A DNA stretch of 11,013 nucleotides from JAAYYM01 sp964483155 (GTDB taxonomy: Bacteria > Bacillota > Clostridia > Lachnospirales > Lachnospiraceae): the NCBI GenBank assembly GCA_964483155.1, contig CAZAAC010000068.1, forward strand, positions 1-11,013. The letters run 5' to 3'. Within the stretch, counting starts at the first letter, position 1. Every line of letters starts with the position of its first letter. The translations under genes were made by a program, and so were the position numbers. Under the pieces are notes generated by a model. That model did no database searches. It was not told the DNA's origin and saw nothing but the letters and a program-made list of their open reading frames with translations. Of this stretch, positions 1 to 7,357 are shown piece by piece.

Positions 1-39
1 GCCGCAGTCATATATTTCTTTATATCTTTCTACTACCAC
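1..39 (-). CDS. Possible N-terminal fragment of a gene running off the left edge
   Basis: Reading leftward, a GTG at 39 opens a frame that stays open to the window edge, giving 13 residues (VVVERYKEIYDCG). A GGAGG Shine-Dalgarno lies at 49-53 with a 9-base spacer, and a sigma-A-like promoter lies further upstream at 86-113. An ATG at 11 in another frame has no comparable ribosome binding site. The fragment is too short to identify, so no function is offered. The gene would be divergent from the penicillin-binding protein. Confidence 0.4.
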   Translation of the reverse strand, partial: MVVERYKEIYDCG

Positions 40-85
40 TTACTGGTTCCTCCGCTTAAAAAGTCGTTTACGTACAAAATCCTTT

Positions 86-113
86 TTTATATTATATAAT
101 AGATCCCTGTCAA
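86..113 (-). promoter_or_regulatory. Putative sigma-A promoter for the left-edge gene
   Basis: On the minus strand a perfect TTGACA (108-113) is followed after 16 bases by TATAAA (86-91). The predicted start near position 80 leaves a leader of about 40 bases before the GTG at 39. Several overlapping TATA-like hexamers occur at 86-101, so the exact -10 is uncertain. Confidence 0.45.
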
Positions 114-177
114 TTCCCACCGAATTGTGAATAATTCTTTACAATAGGATATTTAACTTTATTTAAAGAAGCAAATT

Positions 178-186
178 TGATATAAT
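178..186 (+). promoter_or_regulatory. Extended -10 promoter for the penicillin-binding protein
   Basis: TGATATAAT matches the extended -10 consensus (TGnTATAAT) exactly. No good -35 sits 16-18 bases upstream, which is tolerated with an extended -10. Transcription would begin near 193, giving a leader of about 70 bases before the ATG at 266. Confidence 0.55.
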
Positions 187-265
187 AAGTTTTATTGGAA
201 GAAAATCGAATCGTTGCAAAACAAAAATTCAATTTTCCAATGCTTTAGCGAAATGGAGGCAAATT

Positions 266-2869
266 ATGAATTATGGAAAAAGAGGTGCCCGTAAAAGGCA
301 GAAAACCCTCGTATCCAAATCTTCTAAAATAGGTAAGATGATTGCTATTACTTTCTTTAATGCTATATTAGTTTGTGGCCTGTCACTTGCAATCATTGGC
401 ACGTGTGCTGGTGTTGGCATGTTTAAGGGAATTCTTGCAACTGCTCCTGACATTTCTAATATAGATGTTTCACCAACAGGCTTTTCCACGACTGTCTATG
501 ATGTAGAAGGAAATCAGATGGAAAAGTTAGTTGCTGCAGATTCAAACAGAATCTATATTACGATTGACAAAATACCAGCAGATTTTCAACATGCTTTTGT
601 GGCTATTGAAGACGAGCGGTTTTATGACCATCCTGGTATTGATATTAAAGGTATTATACGTGCCGGCATCCAAGGTTTGAAAAGTGGCCATTTTTCAGAA
701 GGTGCTAGTACGATTACACAGCAGCTTTTAAAGAATAATGTATTTACAGGCTGGGTTTCAGAATCTTCTATGGCAGAAAAATTTAAGAGAAAGTTTCAGG
801 AACAGTATCTTGCTATTCAATTGGAAAAAGGTATGGATAAGGATGCTATTCTTGAGAATTATTTAAATACCATAAATCTGGGGCAAAGTACTTTGGGGGT
901 ACAGGCCGCTTCTCTGCGTTACTTTAATAAGCCTGCTTCTCAGATCAATTTATCAGAAGCTGCCGTAATCGCTGCTATTACGCAAAACCCGACTAAATTC
1001 AACCCTATATCAAATCCAACGGATAATGAAGAACGACGTGTAAAGGTACTCGGCAATATGTTGGAGCAGGGATATATTACACAACCAGAATATGATGAAG
1101 CCATCGCGGATAACGTATATGACAGAATCCAAAATGTCAATGATGAGACAGAAACTTCCTCTATTTATTCTTTTTTTGTGGATGAATTAACTGCCCAGGT
1201 CATTACTGATTTGCAGGAAATGAAGGGATATTCCTATACACAAGCTTACAATGCTCTCTATAGCGGGGGCTTAAGCATCTATACAACACAAAATCCAAGT
1301 ATTCAGGCAATTTGTGATGAAGAATTCAGTAATCCTGAGAATTTCCCGGAAGCGACAAATCTTTATCTAAACTATGAATTATCAACAAAAGACATAAATG
1401 GGGAAATGAAAAACTTTAGTACACAAAATTTTGAGTCATATTTTAAACAAATCGACAGTAAGTTCAATATGATATTTGCCAGTGAAGAGGATGCGCAAAC
1501 ATATATTGATGAGTATAAAGCCGCTTTTATAGGCACAACAGATACCTTTGTTGCTGAGAATATAACACTTACGCCACAGCCACAAGTGGCTATTACGGTA
1601 TTGGATCAATCCACTGGGCAGGTGGCAGCCATTGTTGGAGGTTATGGTGAAAAAGAGGCAAGTCTTACATTAAACCGCGCAACAAATACATTACGCCAAC
1701 CTGGTTCTACTTTTAAGCTTTTAGCTGCATATGCACCGGCACTTGACAGCGCTGGATTTACGCTTGCGTCAACACAAGTAGATGAACCCTTTAATTATGC
1801 TAATGGCCGTCCGGTATCTAATTGGTATAGCTCTGGTTATAAAGGGATCTGTACGATTCGCTATGGTATAGAGCAGTCTCTAAATATCGTAGCTGTTAAA
1901 ACACTTACGGATATCACGCCACAGTTGGGATTTGATTATCTGAAAAATTTTGGTTTTACGTCCCTTATCGATCGACGTACACAGGCTGATGGCACAATCA
2001 CATCAGATATCACACAGGCTCTGGCTCTAGGTGGTGTTACTGATGGTGTCACTAACCTTGAATTAACTGCCGCTTATGGTTCCATCGCAAACGGCGGTTC
2101 CTATATCAAGCCTATGTTCTATACTAAGATTGTAGATCATGATGGCAATTTATTAATTGAGAATGCACCTCAAAAACGTCAGGTTATCAAGGAGACCACT
2201 GCATTTCTTTTAACAAGCGCAATGACTGATGTTGTGACAAAAGGAACCGGTGCAAAAGTTAATTTTGGCAATATGGCAATTGCAGGTAAGACCGGAACCA
2301 CTACGAGTGATGTAGATGTATGGTTTGCGGGCTATACCCCTTATTATACCTGTGCAACATGGGCTGGTTATGATAACAATGTTCATATGGGAAAAGCGGA
2401 AACAGGGCTTGCCAAAACATTATGGCGTGCTGTCATGAGTCGTATTCATGAAAATCTGGAATATCGTGCATTTACGACTCCTGAAGGTATTACAACCGCG
2501 ACTGTGTGCAATAAGTCCGGCAAACTTGCTGTTCCTGGATTATGCTCACTTGATGGAAGTGCTATCACAGAATATTTTGCAGTAGGTACTGAACCGATTG
2601 AGGTTTGTGACAGACATGCTGTTGGCTACCTATGTTCGGCAACAGGTTATAGAGCTGCTGATTCGTGCCCCTATAAAGTTGAGGGTGTTATCTTAGTGGA
2701 TCCTGAAAATGACCCTTATGCTTCCACACCGTATTGTATTCATAGTTTCTTAGACGGCATACCACTATTCACAGTTAATCCACTTGCGCCGGCCACAACT
2801 CCTGCGGCAACAGAAACGGCATTGCCCGGTGTCGTAGCTCCTTTAGATCCTCTAATACCATTACAATAG
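266..2869 (+). CDS. Class A penicillin-binding protein (PBP1A/1B type, bifunctional transglycosylase/transpeptidase)
   Basis: An 867-residue bitopic membrane enzyme that polymerises glycan strands from lipid II and cross-links stem peptides outside the membrane. A basic N-terminus precedes one membrane segment (about 25-53). The GT51 domain (about 84-265) shows EDERFYDHPG (115-124, catalytic Glu115), GASTITQQ (146-153), RKxxE (175-179) and ILENYLN (195-201). After a linker, the transpeptidase domain (about 437-720) has STFK (481-484, nucleophile Ser481), SLN (538-540) and KTGTT (675-679). All key residues are present, so both activities are expected. The C-terminal extension (about 735-840) carries six cysteines (748, 760, 781, 790, 801, 824) and ends in a Pro/Thr/Ala-rich tail. 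The start has TGGAGG at 254-259 with a 6-base spacer. It is a single-gene unit with its own promoter and a terminator right after the stop. The family is certain; the exact PBP1 subtype is not. Confidence 0.97.
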   Translation: MNYGKRGARKRQKTLVSKSSKIGKMIAITFFNAILVCGLSLAIIGTCAGVGMFKGILATAPDISNIDVSPTGFSTTVYDVEGNQMEKLVAADSNRIYITIDKIPADFQHAFVAIEDERFYDHPGIDIKGIIRAGIQGLKSGHFSEGASTITQQLLKNNVFTGWVSESSMAEKFKRKFQEQYLAIQLEKGMDKDAILENYLNTINLGQSTLGVQAASLRYFNKPASQINLSEAAVIAAITQNPTKFNPISNPTDNEERRVKVLGNMLEQGYITQPEYDEAIADNVYDRIQNVNDETETSSIYSFFVDELTAQVITDLQEMKGYSYTQAYNALYSGGLSIYTTQNPSIQAICDEEFSNPENFPEATNLYLNYELSTKDINGEMKNFSTQNFESYFKQIDSKFNMIFASEEDAQTYIDEYKAAFIGTTDTFVAENITLTPQPQVAITVLDQSTGQVAAIVGGYGEKEASLTLNRATNTLRQPGSTFKLLAAYAPALDSAGFTLASTQVDEPFNYANGRPVSNWYSSGYKGICTIRYGIEQSLNIVAVKTLTDITPQLGFDYLKNFGFTSLIDRRTQADGTITSDITQALALGGVTDGVTNLELTAAYGSIANGGSYIKPMFYTKIVDHDGNLLIENAPQKRQVIKETTAFLLTSAMTDVVTKGTGAKVNFGNMAIAGKTGTTTSDVDVWFAGYTPYYTCATWAGYDNNVHMGKAETGLAKTLWRAVMSRIHENLEYRAFTTPEGITTATVCNKSGKLAVPGLCSLDGSAITEYFAVGTEPIEVCDRHAVGYLCSATGYRAADSCPYKVEGVILVDPENDPYASTPYCIHSFLDGIPLFTVNPLAPATTPAATETALPGVVAPLDPLIPLQ

Positions 2870-2877
2870 AATCTACA

Positions 2878-2921
2878 AATAGAAGTTCCCCTAATCCATA
2901 AAGGATAGGGGAACTTCTATT
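2878..2921. terminator. Bidirectional intrinsic terminator between converging genes
   Basis: A perfect 16-bp inverted repeat pairs 2878-2893 with 2906-2921 around a 12-base loop. On the plus strand it is followed by a T-rich run (2918-2925) and begins 9 bases after the PBP stop. On the minus strand its loop and right arm encode the last residues and part of the stop of the response-regulator-like gene, so termination there would overlap the end of the coding region. Confidence 0.85.
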
Positions 2922-3928
2922 TTATACTTAATTGTTTGGTTTGCTAATTCGCATGTAACAGATGAAGTCATTTGCTTGAGTACACGGTCTACGATATCTC
3001 CCATCAGCTTCATTACTGGTTTTTCTCTTAGAGACAAAACAGCTTCTGTTTCCTCTGGGAAAGAAGCCCTCACCTCCATATACACTTTTGTCTTACTTAG
3101 GTAACTAGACAAAATCATAACTTCACACATATTACTATACTTTGCAAGATAAGACACTACTAACATAATCATAAACCTGATATTCGCTAGTTTTACACGC
3201 GGAACATCTCCAATCAAGCAACTTTCCATTACTGTAATCTTAACCGTTTCAAATAGCGCAAGTTCTTTCAACATGATTTCTTCAAAAGACTCTACCTCCA
3301 TCTTACCAACGGTCTGTGCCTTCATCAAATATACCATCACATCATTCGCATAGCAATATACTTCTTTTCGCAAATACAACAGCGCTTCTTCTCCAGATGC
3401 ATCCAGCATGCTCATGAAAATAGTATTTATAATAGTATTCAACTTGTAATAACTATATTGCTGATACTTCAGAGAATCTGTTAGTGTACTTAATGTCTTA
3501 TCAAAATCAACACTACTTTTATTCAAAATCTGTTCACGCATTAATCGCTCAGCACGAATTTCGGCATAATCCATAGCATCCTTGATATGTTCAATAATTT
3601 CTCCCGTATTCCATGGTGCAGTAAAAATCTTATAAACACTGTGTCGATTTACCAGCTTAGCCAACAGCTCTGGATTCGCATAATCAATAAAAATAGCCAG
3701 TACTGTAGCCGGAAAATCTCGGCTACATCTGGCTACTACTTCATGCAGGCGCATATCGGGAATATTAATATCCAACATTAACAGCGGTGTATCCTGACGC
3801 ACCATAAGACTCAGCGCTTCTCCGGCAGTCTTACAGCGAAATAGTTCATAATGACTGCCGGTAATGCCACTGATAATTGCATTTGCAATATCCTCGTCTG
3901 GTTGCACATAAATAATGTTTTTTACCAT
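2891..3928 (-). CDS. Response-regulator-like protein: degenerate receiver domain fused to a putative degenerate histidine-kinase-type ATPase domain
   Basis: 345 residues, cytosolic, no membrane segment. Residues 1-120 resemble a CheY-like receiver of the kind found in RpfG-type regulators (the family's FLTKPW motif is read here as FTAPW, 102-106). Asp53 (LLMLDINIPDM) is in the phospho-acceptor position. The acidic pair after strand 1 is replaced by Gln9-Pro10, and the conserved Lys by Ala104, so normal phosphorylation is doubtful. Residues about 121-220 are helical. Residues about 225-343 can be read as a GHKL/HATPase_c fold: a helix at 247-265 where the N-box would lie, and an ending (IVDR...IKYKIEVPL) like the last helix and strands of histidine kinases. 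No N-box Asn or glycine boxes are visible, and I see no DHp histidine motif. No DNA-binding domain is seen. A GAGGG ribosome site lies 5 bases before the ATG. It starts 22 bp after htpG and is probably co-transcribed. Receiver assignment is fairly sure; the C-terminal fold is inference. Confidence 0.75.
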   Translation of the reverse strand: MVKNIIYVQPDEDIANAIISGITGSHYELFRCKTAGEALSLMVRQDTPLLMLDINIPDMRLHEVVARCSRDFPATVLAIFIDYANPELLAKLVNRHSVYKIFTAPWNTGEIIEHIKDAMDYAEIRAERLMREQILNKSSVDFDKTLSTLTDSLKYQQYSYYKLNTIINTIFMSMLDASGEEALLYLRKEVYCYANDVMVYLMKAQTVGKMEVESFEEIMLKELALFETVKITVMESCLIGDVPRVKLANIRFMIMLVVSYLAKYSNMCEVMILSSYLSKTKVYMEVRASFPEETEAVLSLREKPVMKLMGDIVDRVLKQMTSSVTCELANQTIKYKIEVPLSFMD

Positions 3929-3950
3929 ACATGCCCTCGCGTGAAAAAAA

Positions 3951-6083
3951 TTATTTTGTTAATAATAACATGATGTCATTACTTCTTGCAACAAATTTTG
4001 TCATTGCCTCAGAACTTAACGGTTTATTAGCAAGTAGTGCCAAATCATATAGTTGTTCACAAATGATTGCAACATTTTTTGCTTTCTTGTGTTCAAATAT
4101 ATACTGTACTAATGGATGATTCGCATTTAATACAAGCGTCCCACCTTCTTCGCCAAACATACCTGCATCCATTCCTGGCATACTGTACATTTTCATCATA
4201 TCCTGCATACGTCTGCTCTCTTCAGAAATAGTTAGGATAGAGGATACTTTTGCGTCCTTTAACTTCTCGACTTTGACCTCTAAATTATCTTTTCCAAGTG
4301 CTTTACGAAATAGCTCAGTGAGCGTTGTCGCCTGAGACTCAATATCCTTCATTTCGTCTTCAGCTATTTCCTCCTTGAAAGATTCTGTCAGATCAGTATC
4401 GATTCTTTGGAATTTAATATCTTCATTTTTCGATTCAAGTTGAGATACAAATGGCTGATCAATATTATGTGTCAATATAACCGCATCCATACCCTGCGCT
4501 TTAAACATGTTGATATATTGACTTTGCTGCTGCTCGTCAGTTACATAATAGATTATTTTACGAGGCTCTTTCTCTTTTTCACCTTCGCTGTTTTCATCAT
4601 CAATTTCTACATCTGACGTTTCTTCAACTACCTCAGCATCTATCTTTTCACCTGTTTCAGAATCAGTTGCTTCTGCTTTGCTGTCTGTGCCTTCCTCTGT
4701 CTTCTTAATTTCTAAACACTCGGGAAGTGTCACATATTTACCTTCCAAATTCTTAAAAAGAATAAAATCCGTCATCTTTTCACAGAATTTATCATCTTTT
4801 AAACATCCAAATTTAATAAAAGGACTAATGTTATCCCAGTTCTTTTCATATTCTTCTTTTTCAGTCTTACACATACCAGCTAGTTTATCTGCTACTTTTT
4901 TAGAAATATAGTCAGATATTTTCTTAACAAAACCATCGTTTTGTAATGCGCTTCTGCTGACATTCAAGGGCAGATCAGGGCAATCAATTACGCCCTTTAG
5001 CAGCATCAGGAACTCCGGAATGACTTCCTTGATATTATCCGCAATAAATACCTGATTATTATACAGCTTAATCGTCCCATCAATAGACTCATACTCCATA
5101 TTAATTTTTGGGAAATACAAAATTCCTTTCAGATTAAATGGATAATCCATATTTAAATGAATCCAAAACAAAGGCTCTTTATAATCCATAAATACTCTTC
5201 TGTAAAATTCCAGATACTCTTCTTTTGTACAATCATTTGGATGTTTTGCCCAAAGAGGATTTGTATCATTTAGCGGTACTGGACGCTTAAGAATCTTAAC
5301 TTTCTCAAGCTTAGGTGATATTACAACTGTTTCCTTTGTCCCGTCTTCTTTTTCCTTTTCTTCTGTTTTTTCTTCTTCAATAATTGTCTCTATTACTGTA
5401 TCTTTATCTGTCTTTTCCTCTATTGGAATCGTTTCATACTCTGGCTCTGCATTTTCTTTACTTAAATATATGCTGACAGGCATAAAAGAGCAATATTTCT
5501 TTATTACTTCACGCGCTTTATACTCATTACAGAATTCTAGGCTTGCTTCATTTAAGAAGAGTGTTATTTCAGTCCCTATTGTTGTTTTATTTCCGTCTTC
5601 AATTGTGTAATCTGTGCCACCATCACATTCCCAGTGCACCGCCTTTGCGCCTTCATGGTAAGAAAGTGTGTCAATATGTACATTCTCAGCCACCATAAAT
5701 GCTGAATAAAAACCAAGACCAAAGTGACCTATCATCTGGTCCTCATTTGTTTTGTCTTTATACTTCTCAAGAAAATCTGTGGCACCCGAAAAAGCAATCT
5801 GTGTGATATACTCTTCCACCTCATCTGCCGTCATGCCGATACCATTGTCGATAAATTTTAATGTCTTCTTCTCAGGATTTGCAATCACTTCTATTTTGTG
5901 CTCATGACCATCTTCAAAAAAGTACTCTCCCATTACCTCAAGCTTTTTCAGTTTGGTTATCGCATCGCACCCATTTGATATCAATTCTCTGTAGAAGATA
6001 TCATGATCTGAATACAGCCACTTCTTGATAATTGGAAATATGTTCTCGCTATTAATTGATAAATTACCTTTTTTTACTGCCAT
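3951..6083 (-). CDS. htpG: HtpG, bacterial Hsp90 chaperone (with two long charged insertions)
   Basis: ATP-dependent cytosolic chaperone that acts as a homodimer on late-folding clients. With the start used here it is 710 residues. The N-terminal GHKL ATPase domain shows RELISNGCDA (catalytic Glu33), DNGIGM (79-84), GHFGLGFYSAF (119-129) and GTEITLFL (170-177). The middle domain has NVSR (374-377), whose Arg377 fits the ATP-contacting arginine. The C-terminal dimerisation region runs to LLLTK. E. coli HtpG is 624 residues. The excess is two acidic/lysine-rich stretches: about 213-261, between N and middle domains, and about 458-509, before the C-terminal part. The first sits where eukaryotic Hsp90 has its charged linker. 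An in-frame GTG at 6092 would add three residues, but its first base is the last base of AAGGAG (6092-6097), which is ideally placed 8 bases before the ATG at 6083. It is preceded by CIRCE and a sigma-A promoter, and followed after 22 bp by the response-regulator-like gene. Confidence 0.96.
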   Translation of the reverse strand: MAVKKGNLSINSENIFPIIKKWLYSDHDIFYRELISNGCDAITKLKKLEVMGEYFFEDGHEHKIEVIANPEKKTLKFIDNGIGMTADEVEEYITQIAFSGATDFLEKYKDKTNEDQMIGHFGLGFYSAFMVAENVHIDTLSYHEGAKAVHWECDGGTDYTIEDGNKTTIGTEITLFLNEASLEFCNEYKAREVIKKYCSFMPVSIYLSKENAEPEYETIPIEEKTDKDTVIETIIEEEKTEEKEKEDGTKETVVISPKLEKVKILKRPVPLNDTNPLWAKHPNDCTKEEYLEFYRRVFMDYKEPLFWIHLNMDYPFNLKGILYFPKINMEYESIDGTIKLYNNQVFIADNIKEVIPEFLMLLKGVIDCPDLPLNVSRSALQNDGFVKKISDYISKKVADKLAGMCKTEKEEYEKNWDNISPFIKFGCLKDDKFCEKMTDFILFKNLEGKYVTLPECLEIKKTEEGTDSKAEATDSETGEKIDAEVVEETSDVEIDDENSEGEKEKEPRKIIYYVTDEQQQSQYINMFKAQGMDAVILTHNIDQPFVSQLESKNEDIKFQRIDTDLTESFKEEIAEDEMKDIESQATTLTELFRKALGKDNLEVKVEKLKDAKVSSILTISEESRRMQDMMKMYSMPGMDAGMFGEEGGTLVLNANHPLVQYIFEHKKAKNVAIICEQLYDLALLANKPLSSEAMTKFVARSNDIMLLLTK

Positions 6084-6091
6084 TTCATTCA

Positions 6092-6097
6092 CTCCTT
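6092..6097 (-). promoter_or_regulatory. Ribosome binding site deciding the htpG start
   Basis: AAGGAG on the minus strand is separated by 8 bases from the ATG at 6083. The upstream in-frame GTG at 6092 begins on the last base of this site, so it cannot be served by it. Confidence 0.8.
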
Positions 6098-6165
6098 GTT
6101 TCTTGAATTATATTTATAGCTTCATGCTGTTAATAAGGAATTTACAAAATCCCCGTCTATTTAGT

Positions 6166-6194
6166 ATGATAACGCAGCGAAAATGAAAAGTCAA
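6166..6194 (-). promoter_or_regulatory. Sigma-A promoter of htpG
   Basis: On the minus strand TTGACT (6189-6194) and TATCAT (6166-6171) are separated by exactly 17 bases. The predicted start near 6159 gives a leader of about 75 bases. The CIRCE operator ends 7 bases upstream of the -35, so HrcA bound there could interfere with RNA polymerase. Confidence 0.65.
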
Positions 6195-6201
6195 TATAAA
6201 A

Positions 6202-6228
6202 TTAGCACTCAATGCGGTCGAGTGCTAA
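6202..6228. promoter_or_regulatory. CIRCE element (HrcA operator) upstream of htpG
   Basis: TTAGCACTC - 9 bases - GAGTGCTAA is a perfect match to the classical CIRCE inverted repeat, known as the binding site of the heat-shock repressor HrcA. It lies between the stop of the foldase gene (6254) and the htpG promoter (6166-6194). No rightward gene is nearby, so htpG and the gene after it are the likely targets. Read as minus-strand RNA, the repeat is a 10-bp stem followed by TTTAT, so it may also act as a weak terminator for the foldase transcript. Confidence 0.93.
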
Positions 6229-6253
6229 TAATTAAGATTTAATTTATATTTTG

Positions 6254-7357
6254 TTAAGATTCTGGTGGTGCCAAAGCATTATAGATGTCAAAAAAGTCTG
6301 TAGTTCCTACATTGTCCTTCGCATTTACACTAACAGAATCCCATAGCGGCGCATTTAGGTTGGACGTCAATGTTGGCAGAAATTCATCATAAATAGCTCT
6401 AAATGCCTCTTCCTTACGTTCTTTTACAATTGCTTTCTTATTGAGATCCGTTTCTTCCTGATTAAATGTAGTAATACATTTTATGATATGATAGCCATAC
6501 TCTGTTTCCACGATTTCACTCACTTCATCCTTGGCCAGATTAAATGCTACATTTTCATACTCTTCCGGCATTACACCCTGCCCGAAGCTGTACTCCGTCT
6601 GCGTATCCTCATTATACGCAATGGCAAGTGCATCAAAATCTCCACCTGCTTTTATCTGATTCAATATGTCAGCACAACGTTCATATGCATCTGCTTTCAA
6701 TGCCCCTGTAAAAACAGTTTTATGATTATTTCCGTCAATAGAATATGTCTTAATCAGGATCTGTTTGACTGTAATAATACGTGCCTCATCATCACTAATC
6801 TCAGGATTAATATCCTTTGTTAATTCCTTATACATTTTATCTGCAAGAGCATATTCCGCATACATCCTTCGAACAATTTCTTCATCGACACCAAGAGCTG
6901 CAATCTCAGTCGTACTGAGGGATGCCATATAGTTATTCGTTGCCTGCTGCACAATAGCATTTTCTGCTTGATCCAAAGATACTTCATACTTCTCTGCCAG
7001 TAAATTCATAGCCTTAATTTGCGCAATCCTGGCTATAATAATTTCTTTAAACCTCTCACCTAGCGTTGCATCTTCAACATCTACTGCCCATATTTCTTCT
7101 CCGAAAACCCCTTCATATTGATTTTTAGCGGTTGTCAAATAGACATTGATTTCCGGAAGTACACACGACATGCCCTCAATACGAAAAACTTCATTTTCCT
7201 TAAAATTCGTCGTTAACACAATTTCTGTATTTTTCTCAATTTTACCGCACCCCGGTAACAGATATAAAACAGCAAGGGCCATAAAACACCCCGCTGTTCT
7301 TATTATTTTCTTATGATCCATTCTCTTTTGATTATTCATCACTTTTACATCGTTCAC
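6254..7357 (-). CDS. PrsA-like lipoprotein with parvulin (PpiC) peptidyl-prolyl isomerase domain
   Basis: 367 residues from the GTG at 7357. A basic stretch and hydrophobic segment (about 16-33) lead to the lipobox LPGC, with Cys37 as the lipidated residue, so the protein should be anchored on the outer face of the membrane. Residues about 45-190 form a SurA/PrsA-like helical chaperone region. Residues about 193-298 form the parvulin domain (VKQILI, AGGDFDALAIAYNEDT, FGQGVMPEEYENVAF, EYGYHIIK). The usual first active-site His (SHIL) is Gln199 here, while Asp251 and His290 are kept, so isomerase activity may be weak. PrsA-type foldases assist secreted proteins, including penicillin-binding proteins. 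The GTG overlaps the stop of the upstream gene (GTGA), which suggests translational coupling. ATGs at 7339 and 7321 are alternatives. The latter leaves a compact 24-residue lipoprotein signal, but no start has a clear ribosome site. Confidence 0.88.
   Translation of the reverse strand: MNDVKVMNNQKRMDHKKIIRTAGCFMALAVLYLLPGCGKIEKNTEIVLTTNFKENEVFRIEGMSCVLPEINVYLTTAKNQYEGVFGEEIWAVDVEDATLGERFKEIIIARIAQIKAMNLLAEKYEVSLDQAENAIVQQATNNYMASLSTTEIAALGVDEEIVRRMYAEYALADKMYKELTKDINPEISDDEARIITVKQILIKTYSIDGNNHKTVFTGALKADAYERCADILNQIKAGGDFDALAIAYNEDTQTEYSFGQGVMPEEYENVAFNLAKDEVSEIVETEYGYHIIKCITTFNQEETDLNKKAIVKERKEEAFRAIYDEFLPTLTSNLNAPLWDSVSVNAKDNVGTTDFFDIYNALAPPES

Noticed and set aside
122..137. GAATT-6-AATTC inverted repeat upstream of the penicillin-binding protein
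   Set aside because: Five-base AT-rich arms are expected by chance in this composition.
194..241. Possible leader hairpin (ATTGGAA / TTCCAAT) before the penicillin-binding protein gene
   Set aside because: Only 7 bp, AT-rich and with a 34-base loop; not distinguishable from chance and no riboswitch features.
3931..4119. Rightward open frame opposite the 3' end of htpG
   Set aside because: Lies wholly antisense to the conserved HtpG C-terminus, has no ribosome site and no recognisable protein features.
6231..6262. Repeated TTAAGATT near the foldase stop
   Set aside because: Two short AT-rich copies only; no sign of a regulatory array or mobile element end.
6488..6823. Rightward open frame of 111 codons within the foldase gene
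   Set aside because: Antisense to a clear lipoprotein/parvulin gene; Cys/Ile/Phe-rich composition is typical of shadow frames.
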